From Petunia secreta (taxonomy: Eukaryota; Streptophyta; Magnoliopsida; Solanales; Solanaceae): a stretch of DNA of 64,000 nt. The notes under the pieces are model-generated. The model did no database searches and had not been told where the DNA came from. It worked only from the letters and a program-made list of their open reading frames with translations. Shown one piece after another: positions 11,940-21,283 of the stretch (its first letter is position 1; each line of letters begins with the position of its first letter). The DNA is taken from NCBI GenBank assembly GCA_029990175.1, contig JARKIP010000035.1:23998501-24062500 (forward strand). Reading direction: 5' to 3'. The translations under genes were made by a program, and so were the position numbers.

Positions 11940-12753
11940 ACCATGCTGTTGAACCCCAAAAATTAACCCCGAAAGGCTAAATTCCGGAATATCGACAGAA
12001 TGGACTAACTCTTTTGGAGTTTTTGGAGTCGCCACCCAATTTAAGGAAAACAGGGAACCAAATTAGAAAATTTGTGCAAAAACTCCGTTTTTATAAAAAA
12101 GACGGTCTTTTCAGAGATTCTAAGTAAGAGGTTTTATTAATTTCGGAAGAAGGTTTTTAAGGCACTTCCGAAATTTCGTTAAAAACGGTTAATCCGACAG
12201 GTTTCCAAATATTTACAAGTGCTTTTCTTTCAAAAGAATTATTTAAAAATAGTAATAATAATAAGAATAATTAATCGAATAAAAAAGCTTATTTTGCAAA
12301 ATATTCTTTTACTTGCACGCATTTGCTAAGACGGCCCCAATTTACAATAAATTGAATAATGACTTCACAATAAAAGGCAATGAACATAAAGTAAGGCAAT
12401 ATACAAACAATCACATATTATTGATAAATTAAATATTTTTTACACATTTATTTGCATAAATAACTCTAAGGAAAGAAAGACAAAGTTTAAAGATAAAACC
12501 CGGAAAATGATCGACTCGCGGGAGCCTTGGATTTTTCTAAAATTCCTAAATCTTATTTCTGAATGCTCGGGTCCAAATTCAAGCCAAACGACTCCAATAC
12601 AACGGACTATCCCCATTTGTAAGTTAGCCAAAAGCGTTCCCGAATTGTTCGTGCCAAGATGTACCTCGCAATAAAAATGGGAATTAAACTGGATTAGTAC
12701 GATAATAAAGTATAATAATTAATAAAATAAAATAACAGTAATAAAGTAATAAA

Positions 12754-12782
12754 GTAATAATAATAATAATAATAATAATAGT
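12754..12782. repeat. (AAT)n microsatellite
   Basis: About nine AAT/ATA triplets in a row inside the Ogre-like LTR. It gives an artificial poly-Tyr reading frame on the minus strand that should not be taken as a gene. Confidence 0.85.
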
Positions 12783-13503
12783 AAAGGGTTGTTTTTGCAA
12801 AATTTAGGCTCAGGATTGTATGGCGCGTCGAATAGAAAATCGGGATTTGGTACAACTGCAAACACGGAGCCGGTCGTGTTGCCACGCCAAGTACCAAATC
12901 CACCACTTTATTCGATTTGTTTTGCCTTAAATGCATACATTCATCATCGCCTTTTGCTTTAGGAACACGGGAACGGGACGGTTCAAGTGTAGTATCGTGT
13001 TCAAATCCGTCCCGAGGCCTCAATACGTGTATGTATTTTTTCATTGGCCGTGTAGTATCAATTCAATATCAGTCCGTCAATTCTAACGTATAGTATCCGT
13101 CGATTCGTTATATATCCATCGATTCCTTGTCAAATATTTTCATTGGCCTTGCATTTTAGAATGAAATCAGTAACAGTCAAGGCCCAATAAAATAGTGGGA
13201 CCCAGTCGGCATAACAATGGATCAAGAACAGTACGCAAGCAGAACTGGTCAACCTAAACGATTAACAGTGCAAATATACAGCAATGCCAACAATGAAGCA
13301 TTAATAGCCAAACATAATTGCCATAACCAGTCAAACAAAAACATCATTGGTCCAACCAACGGTCCAGTCCGATTATAGTGGCGACGGATGAAGTCGATCA
13401 GTAGGCAGAAGAGGAGCAGCACCAATCACATCGGAGGCGCCGTTGCGACTCATCCCATCTCCCTTCGAAAACTATCAGCGACCAAAGTGTCAAACAAGAA
13501 TCC

Positions 13504-13713
13504 ACGAACACCAGCATCACCGACAATACCAATAGCATTACCAGCAGAAAGACCAGCAAGACCACAAGAAAGACTTGCGGATAAATGAGCATATCCATCA
13601 AACAAGTAATACGATTTGGTCTTAGGATTAATACCAGTACTAATAATAACGGCAATAATCAATCCATAAATACCCAAAACATCAGCCATAACAACAGGAA
13701 CAATAGATTTCAA
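13504..13713 (-). pseudogene. Captured fragment of V-ATPase subunit c (16-kDa proteolipid)
   Basis: Reading minus from 13713, 70 codons match the N-terminal and central part of the plant vacuolar H+-ATPase proteolipid: MKSIVPVVMADVLGIYGLII, then INPKTKSYYLFDGYAHLS and GLAGLSAGNAIGIVGDAGVR. The native subunit is a four-helix membrane protein of about 165 residues that forms the rotor ring. Only helix 1 to helix 2 is present. Homology stops sharply after GDAGVR and the next residues (GFLFDTLVADSF) are unrelated, which may mark an exon edge. The native N-terminal residues before MKSIV are not clearly present. Compared with the usual family sequence I note ADVLG for AGVLG and SAGNA for SAGMA. It lies inside the Ogre-like LTR in the element's own orientation. 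I infer transduplication of a host exon; it is not a working gene. Confidence 0.8.
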
Positions 13714-14595
13714 TGGAAGTTTTCAACAATGAGTGAATGAAACGGCAATGTCAAACTTTAGATTTAAGCTCAATAAACCACCTATTAACGATTTCAAACA
13801 AGAGCCTCTAACAATTTTCTTTGTTTAGATCTGAACTTTTGAAGCTAAAAAAATGGAGGTTTAGATCTGAAATTTTGAAGCTCACAGTGCCAACACTCAG
13901 CGAAGGAGGAAGAAGGATAAGCGACAACGACATCGCCGTCGAACTTAGGCGGAGGAGCAACACCGACCAGAGGAAAACAGGTGGCGTCGCTGCGACTCCG
14001 ATGCCACCGTTCACCGCTGATACTTGGCCTCCCCTGTTCCGATCTTCACACCCCCGTCGCTGATTTCACTGGTTCTATTCCAACTCCGTTTTCCCCTGTT
14101 TTCAATCGATTGTGCGTATCTGTGTGGTTTTGTGTAGTCGTGAGGGAGAAGTAGGTATGAAGGAGATTGAAATGGTGTTGGGAATATAATAAACCATAGG
14201 AGGGAGAAGGGTATTATGTCGAAGAGAGCCCCAACAAAGTGAGGGGAGATGATTTTTTATTCATGAAGAAGATCCCCCCCTGATTGTAGGGTTTTTTTGG
14301 TGATAAAAGACGAAACGGGTCTCTTGTGAGAATGGGCTCAAAAAAAAATGAGAAGTATATGCGTGTGTGTGTATATGAGTTTGCAAGGGTAAGCTGATTT
14401 TGAAAGAAATAACGAATTTAGCCTTCTATTAAATTAAACAAATAATTATATAGTACGCTGCAAATGAAGGGATGACTTGCGATTTTGGCCATTTCCCTTT
14501 AAAATTAGCTATTTATTTGCAATCTTCAAAATTGAACTTAATTTTAAAATTATTATACTTTTAATTATAATCCAGGACAAAATTAGGTGTCAACA

Positions 14596-14648
14596 CACCC
14601 TGGGATGAATCTACTCTGCATATTAAGAACCTTCAAATACTCTTCAAT

Positions 14649-14703
<55 letters not shown>

Positions 14704-17051
14704 CATAAGAGTGCCCTTTCTAAAGAATCAACGTTAGAAGCCAAGAATGACCTCTCATCAGCAGTCAACTCATCATCTACCACTTTTACCATGGACAACT
14801 CTTCATAATGAGAAGGAAGCTGGGTAGCTCTGAACACATTAAACACAGCTTCTTCCCCATTCACCTTCATGATCATCTTTCCAGCTCTGACTCTAATAAC
14901 AGCATCGGCAGTAGCAAGAAATCCTCTTCCCAATATGAGAGGAACCTCAGGATCAGCTTCATAATCAAGAATAATAAAATCAACAGGTAATATAAACTGA
15001 CCCACTTGTACAAGCACATCCTCAATAATCCCCTCGGGGCATGTCAATGATCTATCAGCCAGCTGCAGAGCAACAGTAGTGGGTCGTTGTTCACCTAGGC
15101 CTAGCTTCCTGAAAACTGAAGAAGGCATTAAATTCACACTAGCACCCAAATCACATAAAGCTCGACCAACCTCATGTTCCCCAATTTTCAAGGGAATAGT
15201 AAAACTGCCAGGATCCTTCAATTTCTGAGGAAGTTTGCTTCTAACTCTGGAACTACACTCCTCAGTGAGTGCAACTGTCTCAAACTCAGTCAGTCTTCTC
15301 TTATTAGCAACAATATCCTTGATGTATTTATCATATTTGGGAACATCCGGCAAAAGCTCCACCAAAGGAATATTTACCTGAATCTGACTCAATATCTCCA
15401 AGAATTTCTTGAATGCTGCATCAACTTTCTGCTTCTGAAGTCTCTGAGGGAAAGGTGGTGGTGGTCTCACAATAGCAGACTCGGGCTGCTTTGCTATCAC
15501 TGTCTCTGCTTCTTTCTCCACTTCCCTATCAGCATTGGGCTCTAACTCACCAACAGGCTTCTTTGGCTTTAGGGGAACTTCTTATAGAGCTCTTCCATTC
15601 CTCAAAGTAACTGCTTGCACAAATTCTTTAGGATTCTTCTCTGTATCACTCGGTAAAGCACCCCGAGGTCTATTATTTTGTGCTCCAGCAAACTGCCCCA
15701 ATTGTCTCTCAAGATCTTTCTGCGCACTGCTCAAATCTTTAATTGTTTGTGCCTGAGATGCTGAATCATCCATGAGCTTTTGCTGCCCTGCAAGAAGTTT
15801 CCTAAGCATATCCTCAACTGCATTAGACTGCTGTGGCTGATTCTGTGACTGTGACCCCTGCTGTGGTGCATTGCCTTGATTAATTTGGGGTCTCTCATTG
15901 CCCTGAATCTGCTCACGGTTATCCCTCTAAGAAAAATTTGGGTGATTACGCCAACCCGTGTTATAGCTGTTACCATATTGATTGCAATTCTGACCCTGTA
16001 ACCTGTTCTGATTACCCACATAATACACTGACTCTGGGTTAGATGGACAGACTTCAGTAATATGATCCTCTCCACAAACCTCACAAAAGGTTTGAAGTTG
16101 TTGCACTGGAGCTAATGGTGGTTTTGCTTGAAGAGTCAGCTTGCTGATCTGATTAGAAATAGCATCCATTTTCACCCTTAGCTCTGAAACTGCATCCAAT
16201 TGAAGTATCCCGGCAGCTTTCTGCGTAGTAGCCCTGCCAACACCCTCAAATTGTGTCGTAGCTCTACTGCCACCCTGCCAATCAGGATTGCTCTGCGAAA
16301 ACTTGTCAAGTAAGTCATAAATCTGATAAAAATTCAAGGCCAACACTTGGCCTCCAGCAGCAGCATCTACCACGATCTTAGTGTGTTGGTTCAACCCCTC
16401 AACAAATGTGTGTGCAATAACCTCATTAGATTGGTTGTGGTGTGGACAATCTCTCAATAGAGCTTTGAATCGCTCCCAGGCTACATACAAGGATTCTCCT
16501 TCTAACTGTCTGAAGGACATAATTTCGCTCCTCAGCCTGGCTGTCTTGGCAGACGGATAAAATTTAGCCAAGAATTTCTTAGCCAAATCCTCCCAAGTAG
16601 TGATAGACCCAGGCTTCTCAGCCTTTAACCACTTCCTTGTTGTCCCTATCAGTGAAAATGGGAACAAAGTCAAACGAACATAGTCAGTAGGCACACCCGA
16701 TGGTGTATAAGTATCACTGATCTCCAGAAAGTTCTGAATGTGTTGCTGTGGATCCTCATGAAGTAATCCAGCATATTGCCCCGTCACATGCAGCAACTGA
16801 ATCATGCCGGGCTTGATCTCAAAGTGCCCGGTAATAGCGGGCTTCACAATACTCGACGCTACTCCTCCCAGGCTAGGAAGAGCAACATCTCGCACTGCTA
16901 CTACTTGTTCTTCTGCCATTTCAATAGGTAAAGAAGCAAGTACGATTGCTAGTGCTTCTCGATCTCTCGCTTCTCTTCGTAACCTTCTCAAGGTTCTTTC
17001 AGGCTCGGGATCAAAAGGTGCGAGTGGTTCGTCCTTCTTATTCCTTTGCAT
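14596..17051 (-). pseudogene. Athila gag-protease reading frame, two stops, truncated
   Basis: One continuous frame from the Met at 17051 to the Ogre boundary, interrupted only by in-frame stops at about 15927 (after NHPNFS, probably Trp to stop) and about 15582 (after TLRNGRAL). The gag part has the Athila/gypsy core (FLEISDTYTPSGVPTDYVRL; WEDLAKKFLAKFYP; SFRQLEGESLYVAWERFK) and a cysteine-histidine knuckle, CEVCGEDHITEVCP. The protease part has KFLEILSQIQVNIPLVE, FETVALTEECSS and the retropepsin LCDLGASVNLMP, in which the usual catalytic D-[ST]-G reads D-L-G as is typical of Athila; ILGRGFLAT follows. A run of about 18 Asp, encoded by a trinucleotide repeat, sits near the truncated end. RT, RNase H and integrase are missing. 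Confidence 0.88.
14650..14704. repeat. (ATC)n microsatellite encoding poly-Asp
   Basis: About 18 perfect triplets. On the minus strand (GAT)n encodes a poly-Asp tract within the Athila post-protease region without breaking the frame. Confidence 0.93.
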
Positions 17052-17149
17052 GCAAAACCTGTTGCCTGAAACAGCACAAGAAACTCAACAAAAAATTAAA
17101 CCTGAATAGAAATTAAGTAATCGTTCAAAAAGAAATTAGTCAGTACTAG

Positions 17150-17167
17150 TCCCCGGCAACGGCGCCA
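17150..17167 (-). other. Athila primer-binding site
   Basis: Minus strand reads TGGCGCCGTTGCCGGGGA, the classic Athila primer site, six bases inside the LTR end at 17174. It sets the orientation and clade. Confidence 0.92.
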
Positions 17168-17173
17168 AAAACT

Positions 17174-18475
17174 TGTTGCTCCCAAACGCACACGCAAGTA
17201 TACGCGGTCGACAAGTAAAAAAGTGATAAAATCGAGTATCGTTCCCACGAGGACTGTGCAGACTAATACTTAACAATATTTCTAAACAAACTATCCAGGG
17301 ATCTTTTTCTTTGATGGTAAGAGTTTTTGTAACTAACAAACAGTAATTAAAGTGCTAGAAGTGTAGTCGAGCAATGGTGCAATACTTTGGTTGTTAACAA
17401 TATTAAGAGGACGGTCTAGGGTCAGAGTTACAGACAATCCAGTTGATGTATCCAATTGATTCCACTTCTTATATCCCGGGTTACTAACTGACAGAGTAAA
17501 TATAACTGTGAAAACCTTTCAGTTCTTCACAGTCTATGCAAGCTACTTCAATCCCAATATGTCTATGGGTTAAATCACATGCATGCATTAACGAATTATG
17601 TAATGAGTTAAACTAGGCAAGCAAGTATATGTCTATCCTACTTGCAAATTGGTTCCCCGATGCCCGGGTTCACAATCAAGCCCTATTCTTTCTTATTGCG
17701 TTAGTAAATTCCGTCTTTCGAGTTCAATCTAAAAACTATAGATAGTGTTCAATTATCAGGCCTCAATAATAACACAATTATGATCAAGAAAGAATAAACA
17801 ATTCATAATGGTAAATCAATATATAGAATTCAACTTTCAAACATCAACCTTCGTGTATTTGCTCTAACCCTAGAACGAACAAACTATAGAATTAAGGAGA
17901 AGAATAAGAGAAAAAGAGAACTTGTTAGAAGACATCTAGGGCTCCTCCCCTCTCTTCCAAAACTTGCTCCAAAGTCTGAACTCCCATCAAAAACTAAGTA
18001 AAAGAGTATTCATAGGGTTTACAAAGGCCTGGTAATAAGTTAGACCCAAGCCTAGACGAAATAGGACTCCAAAAAAGGCTCCAGGGGCGCTATAACTGGC
18101 GCCCCGCGCCCCCAACCGCGCTGGGACAACCAGTGGACGTCGAACTTTAGACGCTTTTGGTCCGCACCGCGTTGGGAATCACGCCAGGCAGTGGGGTGCT
18201 TTGGGGCGCGCGCCACGTGGCCTACAGCGCCAGTGCAATTTCCTGTTTCCTTGCTCCTTTGCTCGCTTCGTGTGCTCAATCCAGTCCTCAATCAAAATCC
18301 AATCTTTTCTTGCTCGATCATGCTCTTTAAAGCTCCAATTGCACTGCATAACAACCTACATACACATGACATAAAATTAGTGCAAAACCACATTCATAAA
18401 CTATAAAACGGGCGAATAAAGAGCTCAAACATGCAGAAATATTAAGGAAACATTGGCATAAAATGCCAAACATCA
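17174..18475 (-). repeat. 5' LTR of Athila element
   Basis: 1,302 bp. On the minus strand it begins TGATGTTTGGCATTTTATGC at 18475 and ends TTTGGGAGCAACA at 17174. A related but diverged solo LTR is at 48246-49535; comparing the two fixes the ends. GC-rich segment near 18090-18240 (ggggcgctataactggcgcc). ORFs here are not supported as genes. Confidence 0.9.
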
Positions 18476-18484
18476 GGTAGCAAT

Positions 18485-19186
18485 AAAATCACAAGCCCTA
18501 GCAGACTTTGTAGTAGATTTTAGTGCTAATATATATCCTGAAGCAGAAAAAGATGCCATTCTATATGCTGGGCAGGCCCCTGGGGCATGGACCCTATTTA
18601 CTGATGGCTCCTCGAATGTCAAAGGGTCCGGTCTCGGACTGGTTCTTATCACCCCATCCGGAGAGACCGTCAGGCAGGCCATCAAGTGCCCGTTTATTAC
18701 TAACAATGAGGTCGAATATAAGGCTGTGATTGCAGGATTGGAGTTAGCCCGAAGCTATGGAGCGAATGTTATCACACTCAAGAGTGACTCTCAATTAGTA
18801 GTCAACCAAGTGACCGGAGGTTTCATTGCACGAGAATCCAGAATGCAAGTGTACCTTGCCCGTGTAAAAGAACTCCTGGCCCAGTTCGACGAATGGGAAG
18901 CGCTCCAGATCCCCCGGGAAGAGAACCATGAGGCAGATGCCCTGGTAAATCTGGGTTCAGTAGCAGAAATTGGGAGGGCCAGCTCTTCGGCTGTCGTTCA
19001 ACTCCTCTGCACGACCATAGATCGAGAAAAGTTCGAAGTTAATGCTATAAATGCAACTTGGGACTGGCGGAATGAAATCACGAACTATGTCTTCACGGAA
19101 CTCTGCCCGATGACGCAAAAGCCGCTCGCAAGCTCAGAATAAAAGCTGCTCGGTATACGATTATCAACGGCGATCTTTACCGCAAG
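18485..19186 (+). pseudogene. Tat archaeal-type RNase H domain and linker to integrase
   Basis: RNase H removes RNA from the RNA-DNA hybrid during reverse transcription. The frame enters at QALADFVVDFS and shows the catalytic strand LFTDGSSNVKGSGLGLVL (about 18595-18650), NNEVEYKAVIAGLELAR, LKSDSQLVVNQVTGGF and the terminal NHEADALVNLGSVAE near 18930: the Asp/Glu set of the fold. A frameshift near 19105-19115 diverts the frame to a stop at 19140; the other frame carries on with KLRIKAARYTIINGDLYRK into integrase. The 5' edge is cut by Athila at 18475. Confidence 0.86.
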
Positions 19187-20361
19187 ATGTTCGCAGGGCC
19201 CCTTGCAAAGTGCCTAGGACCAAACCAGATCAACTATGTGATGCGAGAGGTCCACGAAGGCTGTTGTGGCAATCATTCTGGGGGCAAGGCATTAGCACAC
19301 AAGTTGATTCGTGCAGGATACTATTGGTATAAGATGGAGAAAGACACAAATGATTTCGTCAAGAAATGTGATAAATGTCAAAGGTTTGTGCATCTTCTCC
19401 ATCAGCCGGCGGAACCGCTCCACTCAATAATCTCGCCGTGGCCATTCTTGAAATGGGGAATGGACATAGTTGGTCCTCTCCCCGCTGCGCCAAGAGGAGT
19501 ACGTTTCTTGTTAATCATCACCGATTACTTCACCAAATGGGTCGAAGCGGAAGCATATGCAAAGATACGACAAACAGAGGTCATTGACTTCCTTTGGCGA
19601 TATGTCGTGTGTCGCTTTGGAGCACCTAAGGAAATAGTCATGGATAATGGCCCGCAATTCATCAGCCAGAAACACACCCACCATGGGTGCGTTAGCCATT
19701 AAATCAAGGAAAAAAAAAATTCATCAGCCAGAAAGTGACTAGGTTTCTCGACGACTTGCGCATCAAAAGGATTACTTCTTCTTTATACCACCCGGTTGCC
19801 AATGGACAAGCGAAATCAACGAAGAAAATAATCGTTGAATCTCTCAAGAAGCGCCTTGAGCAGGCTAAAGGGTGTTGGGTAGAAGTGCTGCCCGGCGTAC
19901 TATGGGCTTATCGCACGACAATAAAGATGAGTACAGGGGAGACACCCTACTCATTGGTATACGGCACAGATGCTCTAATCCCAGTTGAAATTAGAGAGCC
20001 CAGCCTACGGTATGCACATGCTATTGAAGAATTCAACTCGATCAATCTTTCCGAAGAATTAGATCTCCTCGAAGAACGAAGGGAACTAGCACTCCTACGA
20101 GTAGTCGCCCAAAAAGAACGAATCGAACAATACTACAATCGGGGACTGGGCGTGCGAAGTTTCCAAGTTGGAGATTTTTTGTTAAGAAAAGTGTCTCAGA
20201 ACACACAGAAAGCAAATTCAAGGAAGCTAGGCCCTAATTGGGAAGGACCTTACAAGGTAGTCGCATCAGTCGGCAAGGGATCTTATCGCTTGGCACGACC
20301 AGATGGTTCGATTGTCCCAAACAATTGGAACGTGGTTCACCTCAAAAGGTATTACTTCTGA
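19187..20361 (+). pseudogene. Tat/Retand integrase, split by a 62-bp retroposed insert
   Basis: The zinc-binding part shows VHEGCCGNHSGGK and CDKCQRF. The catalytic core shows WGMDIVGPLP (first Asp) and VMDNGPQFISQK (second Asp); the third acidic residue lies in the segment with HPVANGQAKSTKKIIVE, where a Glu is expected, but my reading suggests it is altered. After GETPYSLVYGTDALIPVEI comes a C-terminal part with GDFLLRKV, LGPNWEGPYKV and NVVHLKRYYF, then the stop at 20359-20361. At 19673-19734 a small insert with poly-A breaks the frame; without those 62 bases the frame would be continuous. Confidence 0.87.
19656..19734 (+). mobile_element. Tiny LINE-style retroposed fragment with target duplication
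   Basis: The 17 bases 'aattcatcagccagaaa' occur at 19656-19672 and again at 19718-19734. Between them lie about 37 bases beginning 'cacacccaccatggg' and ending 'aaatcaagg', then an A run. A long perfect target duplication and terminal poly-A are hallmarks of target-primed reverse transcription by L1-type LINE machinery. The first two A's of the second duplicate merge with the tail, so the duplication may be 15-17 bp. The source of the 37 bases is unknown. It breaks the integrase gene. Confidence 0.75.
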
Positions 20362-20463
20362 ATGGTAAACAGTCAGTTATTCTCTTCCTACCTTTTACTT
20401 TTATGACGTTCCTACTTTCATTATATTTCTTCTAAATGGTACTAATGGCCTAAACAAGGCCGG

Positions 20464-20537
20464 ATCCGTTTAGCTCAACTGGTAGAGCTCGAAGTTCTTC
20501 AACTTCGCGGCTGTGGATTCGAATCCCACAACGGACA
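20464..20537 (+). tRNA. tRNA-Lys(CTT)-like sequence, probable pseudogene
   Basis: A cloverleaf can be drawn: acceptor ATCCGTT/AACGGAC (first pair mismatched), D-arm GCTC..GAGC with A-box TAGCTCAACTGG, anticodon stem CGAAG/CTTCG, T-arm GTGGA/CCCAC (one mismatch) with B-box GATTCGAATCC. The anticodon loop TTCTTCAA has eight bases instead of seven; CTT after the conserved T would be Lys. The extra base and mismatches argue against a working tRNA. It lies about 100 bp after the Tat integrase stop, so it may be a tRNA-derived SINE head or part of the element family. Confidence 0.55.
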
Positions 20538-20539
20538 CA

Positions 20540-21283
20540 CTCCTCGTTTAGTTATATGTGTTCTTTTATCTACGACCAGCGTTAACTCTTTTTATGTTAC
20601 AACTTCCCTTGTTTCAACATAAAAATAAGGAGGGAGGTGAGAGGCCCCTGTAGGCCAGATAAGACATTCATAAAGGAAAAAGACCTTGTAAAAAGGCGAG
20701 TTTTTCAAAACTTTTTATGTGACAAGCTTTCACGAAAATAACAGAAGTCGTTCACGAGGCCAGCGACCCGGCCAGAATTAAACTACAAACTTTCTGCGAC
20801 GACTTTCATTTATCAAAACGATAAGCAAAGTTGTTCGCAAGGCCAACGATTCGGCCAGAATTTATTGACCACTACCCGGTCAGAATGAAACTTCTGCGCA
20901 GATCATTCACAACTTATGACCTCTTTCTTGAGAAAAGCTAAGTTAAACATTCGGACAGACTTTTTGAAGACCAGAACTTAGCAAAGTTCAAACTTATAAA
21001 AAGCTCTTAGACAAAAGGCACGAAGGCCACAACACATCCAAACAAAAGACCAAAGATTCAGGCTATATATAGTCATTGAATTAAAAAGGTCTGAAATATA
21101 TACATTATCCTAACAAAACAATAAAATGCCGAAAACGGCTGACAGAAGTTTTGTAGAGTGATCAAGGCCAATAGAGCCGGCTGAACAAGGATCGAAGAGT
21201 ACCTAAGAGACCTCTATCCACAACCAACCATCCGGCTCTCGCCAGATACACAAACTTACAACCTAACCAAGTTTGGGGGGGCA
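20540..21283 (+). other. Tat element spacer between integrase and the antisense gene
   Basis: No coding region is visible. The sequence has loosely repeated 'cggccagaat'/'cggtcagaat' phrases near 20760-20890 and A-rich stretches. It lies between the sense pol gene and the convergent antisense gene, so both transcription units probably terminate here; I see no specific signal to place the ends. Confidence 0.5.

Larger units (their letters stand above)
11946..14595 (-). repeat. 5' LTR of the Ogre-like element (minus strand)
   Basis: On the minus strand this begins TGTTGACACCTAATTTTG at 14595, the well-known start of asterid Ogre/Tat LTRs, and ends GGGGTTCAACA at 11946. Length is 2,650 bp. A minus-strand TATA-like stretch (actatataatt) lies near 14446-14456. 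Other contents are an (AAT)n tract at about 12754-12780, a short GT-rich run near 14361, and a fragment of a vacuolar ATPase subunit c gene at 13504-13713. Only one LTR is in the window, so I cannot tell whether the captured fragment belongs to the family or is a later insertion. The right boundary cuts the Athila protease ORF at 14596. Confidence 0.8.
14596..18475 (-). mobile_element. Athila-clade Ty3/gypsy retrotransposon, 5' part
   Basis: Minus-strand element with 5' LTR (17174-18475), primer site (17150-17167) and gag-protease (14596-17051). The rest lies beyond the Ogre-like insertion at 14595 and outside the window. Its right flank at 18476 is the RNase H region of a Tat/Retand element, so Athila inserted into that element's pol gene. 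The target duplication cannot be checked because the other end is absent. Confidence 0.87.

Noticed and set aside
12694..13044. 116-codon minus-strand ORF with poly-Tyr
   Set aside because: The tail comes from the (AAT)n microsatellite and the rest has no resemblance to a protein family.
20464..20537. Functional nuclear tRNA-Lys gene
   Set aside because: Eight-base anticodon loop, mismatched first acceptor pair and a T-stem mismatch. Listed as tRNA-like only.
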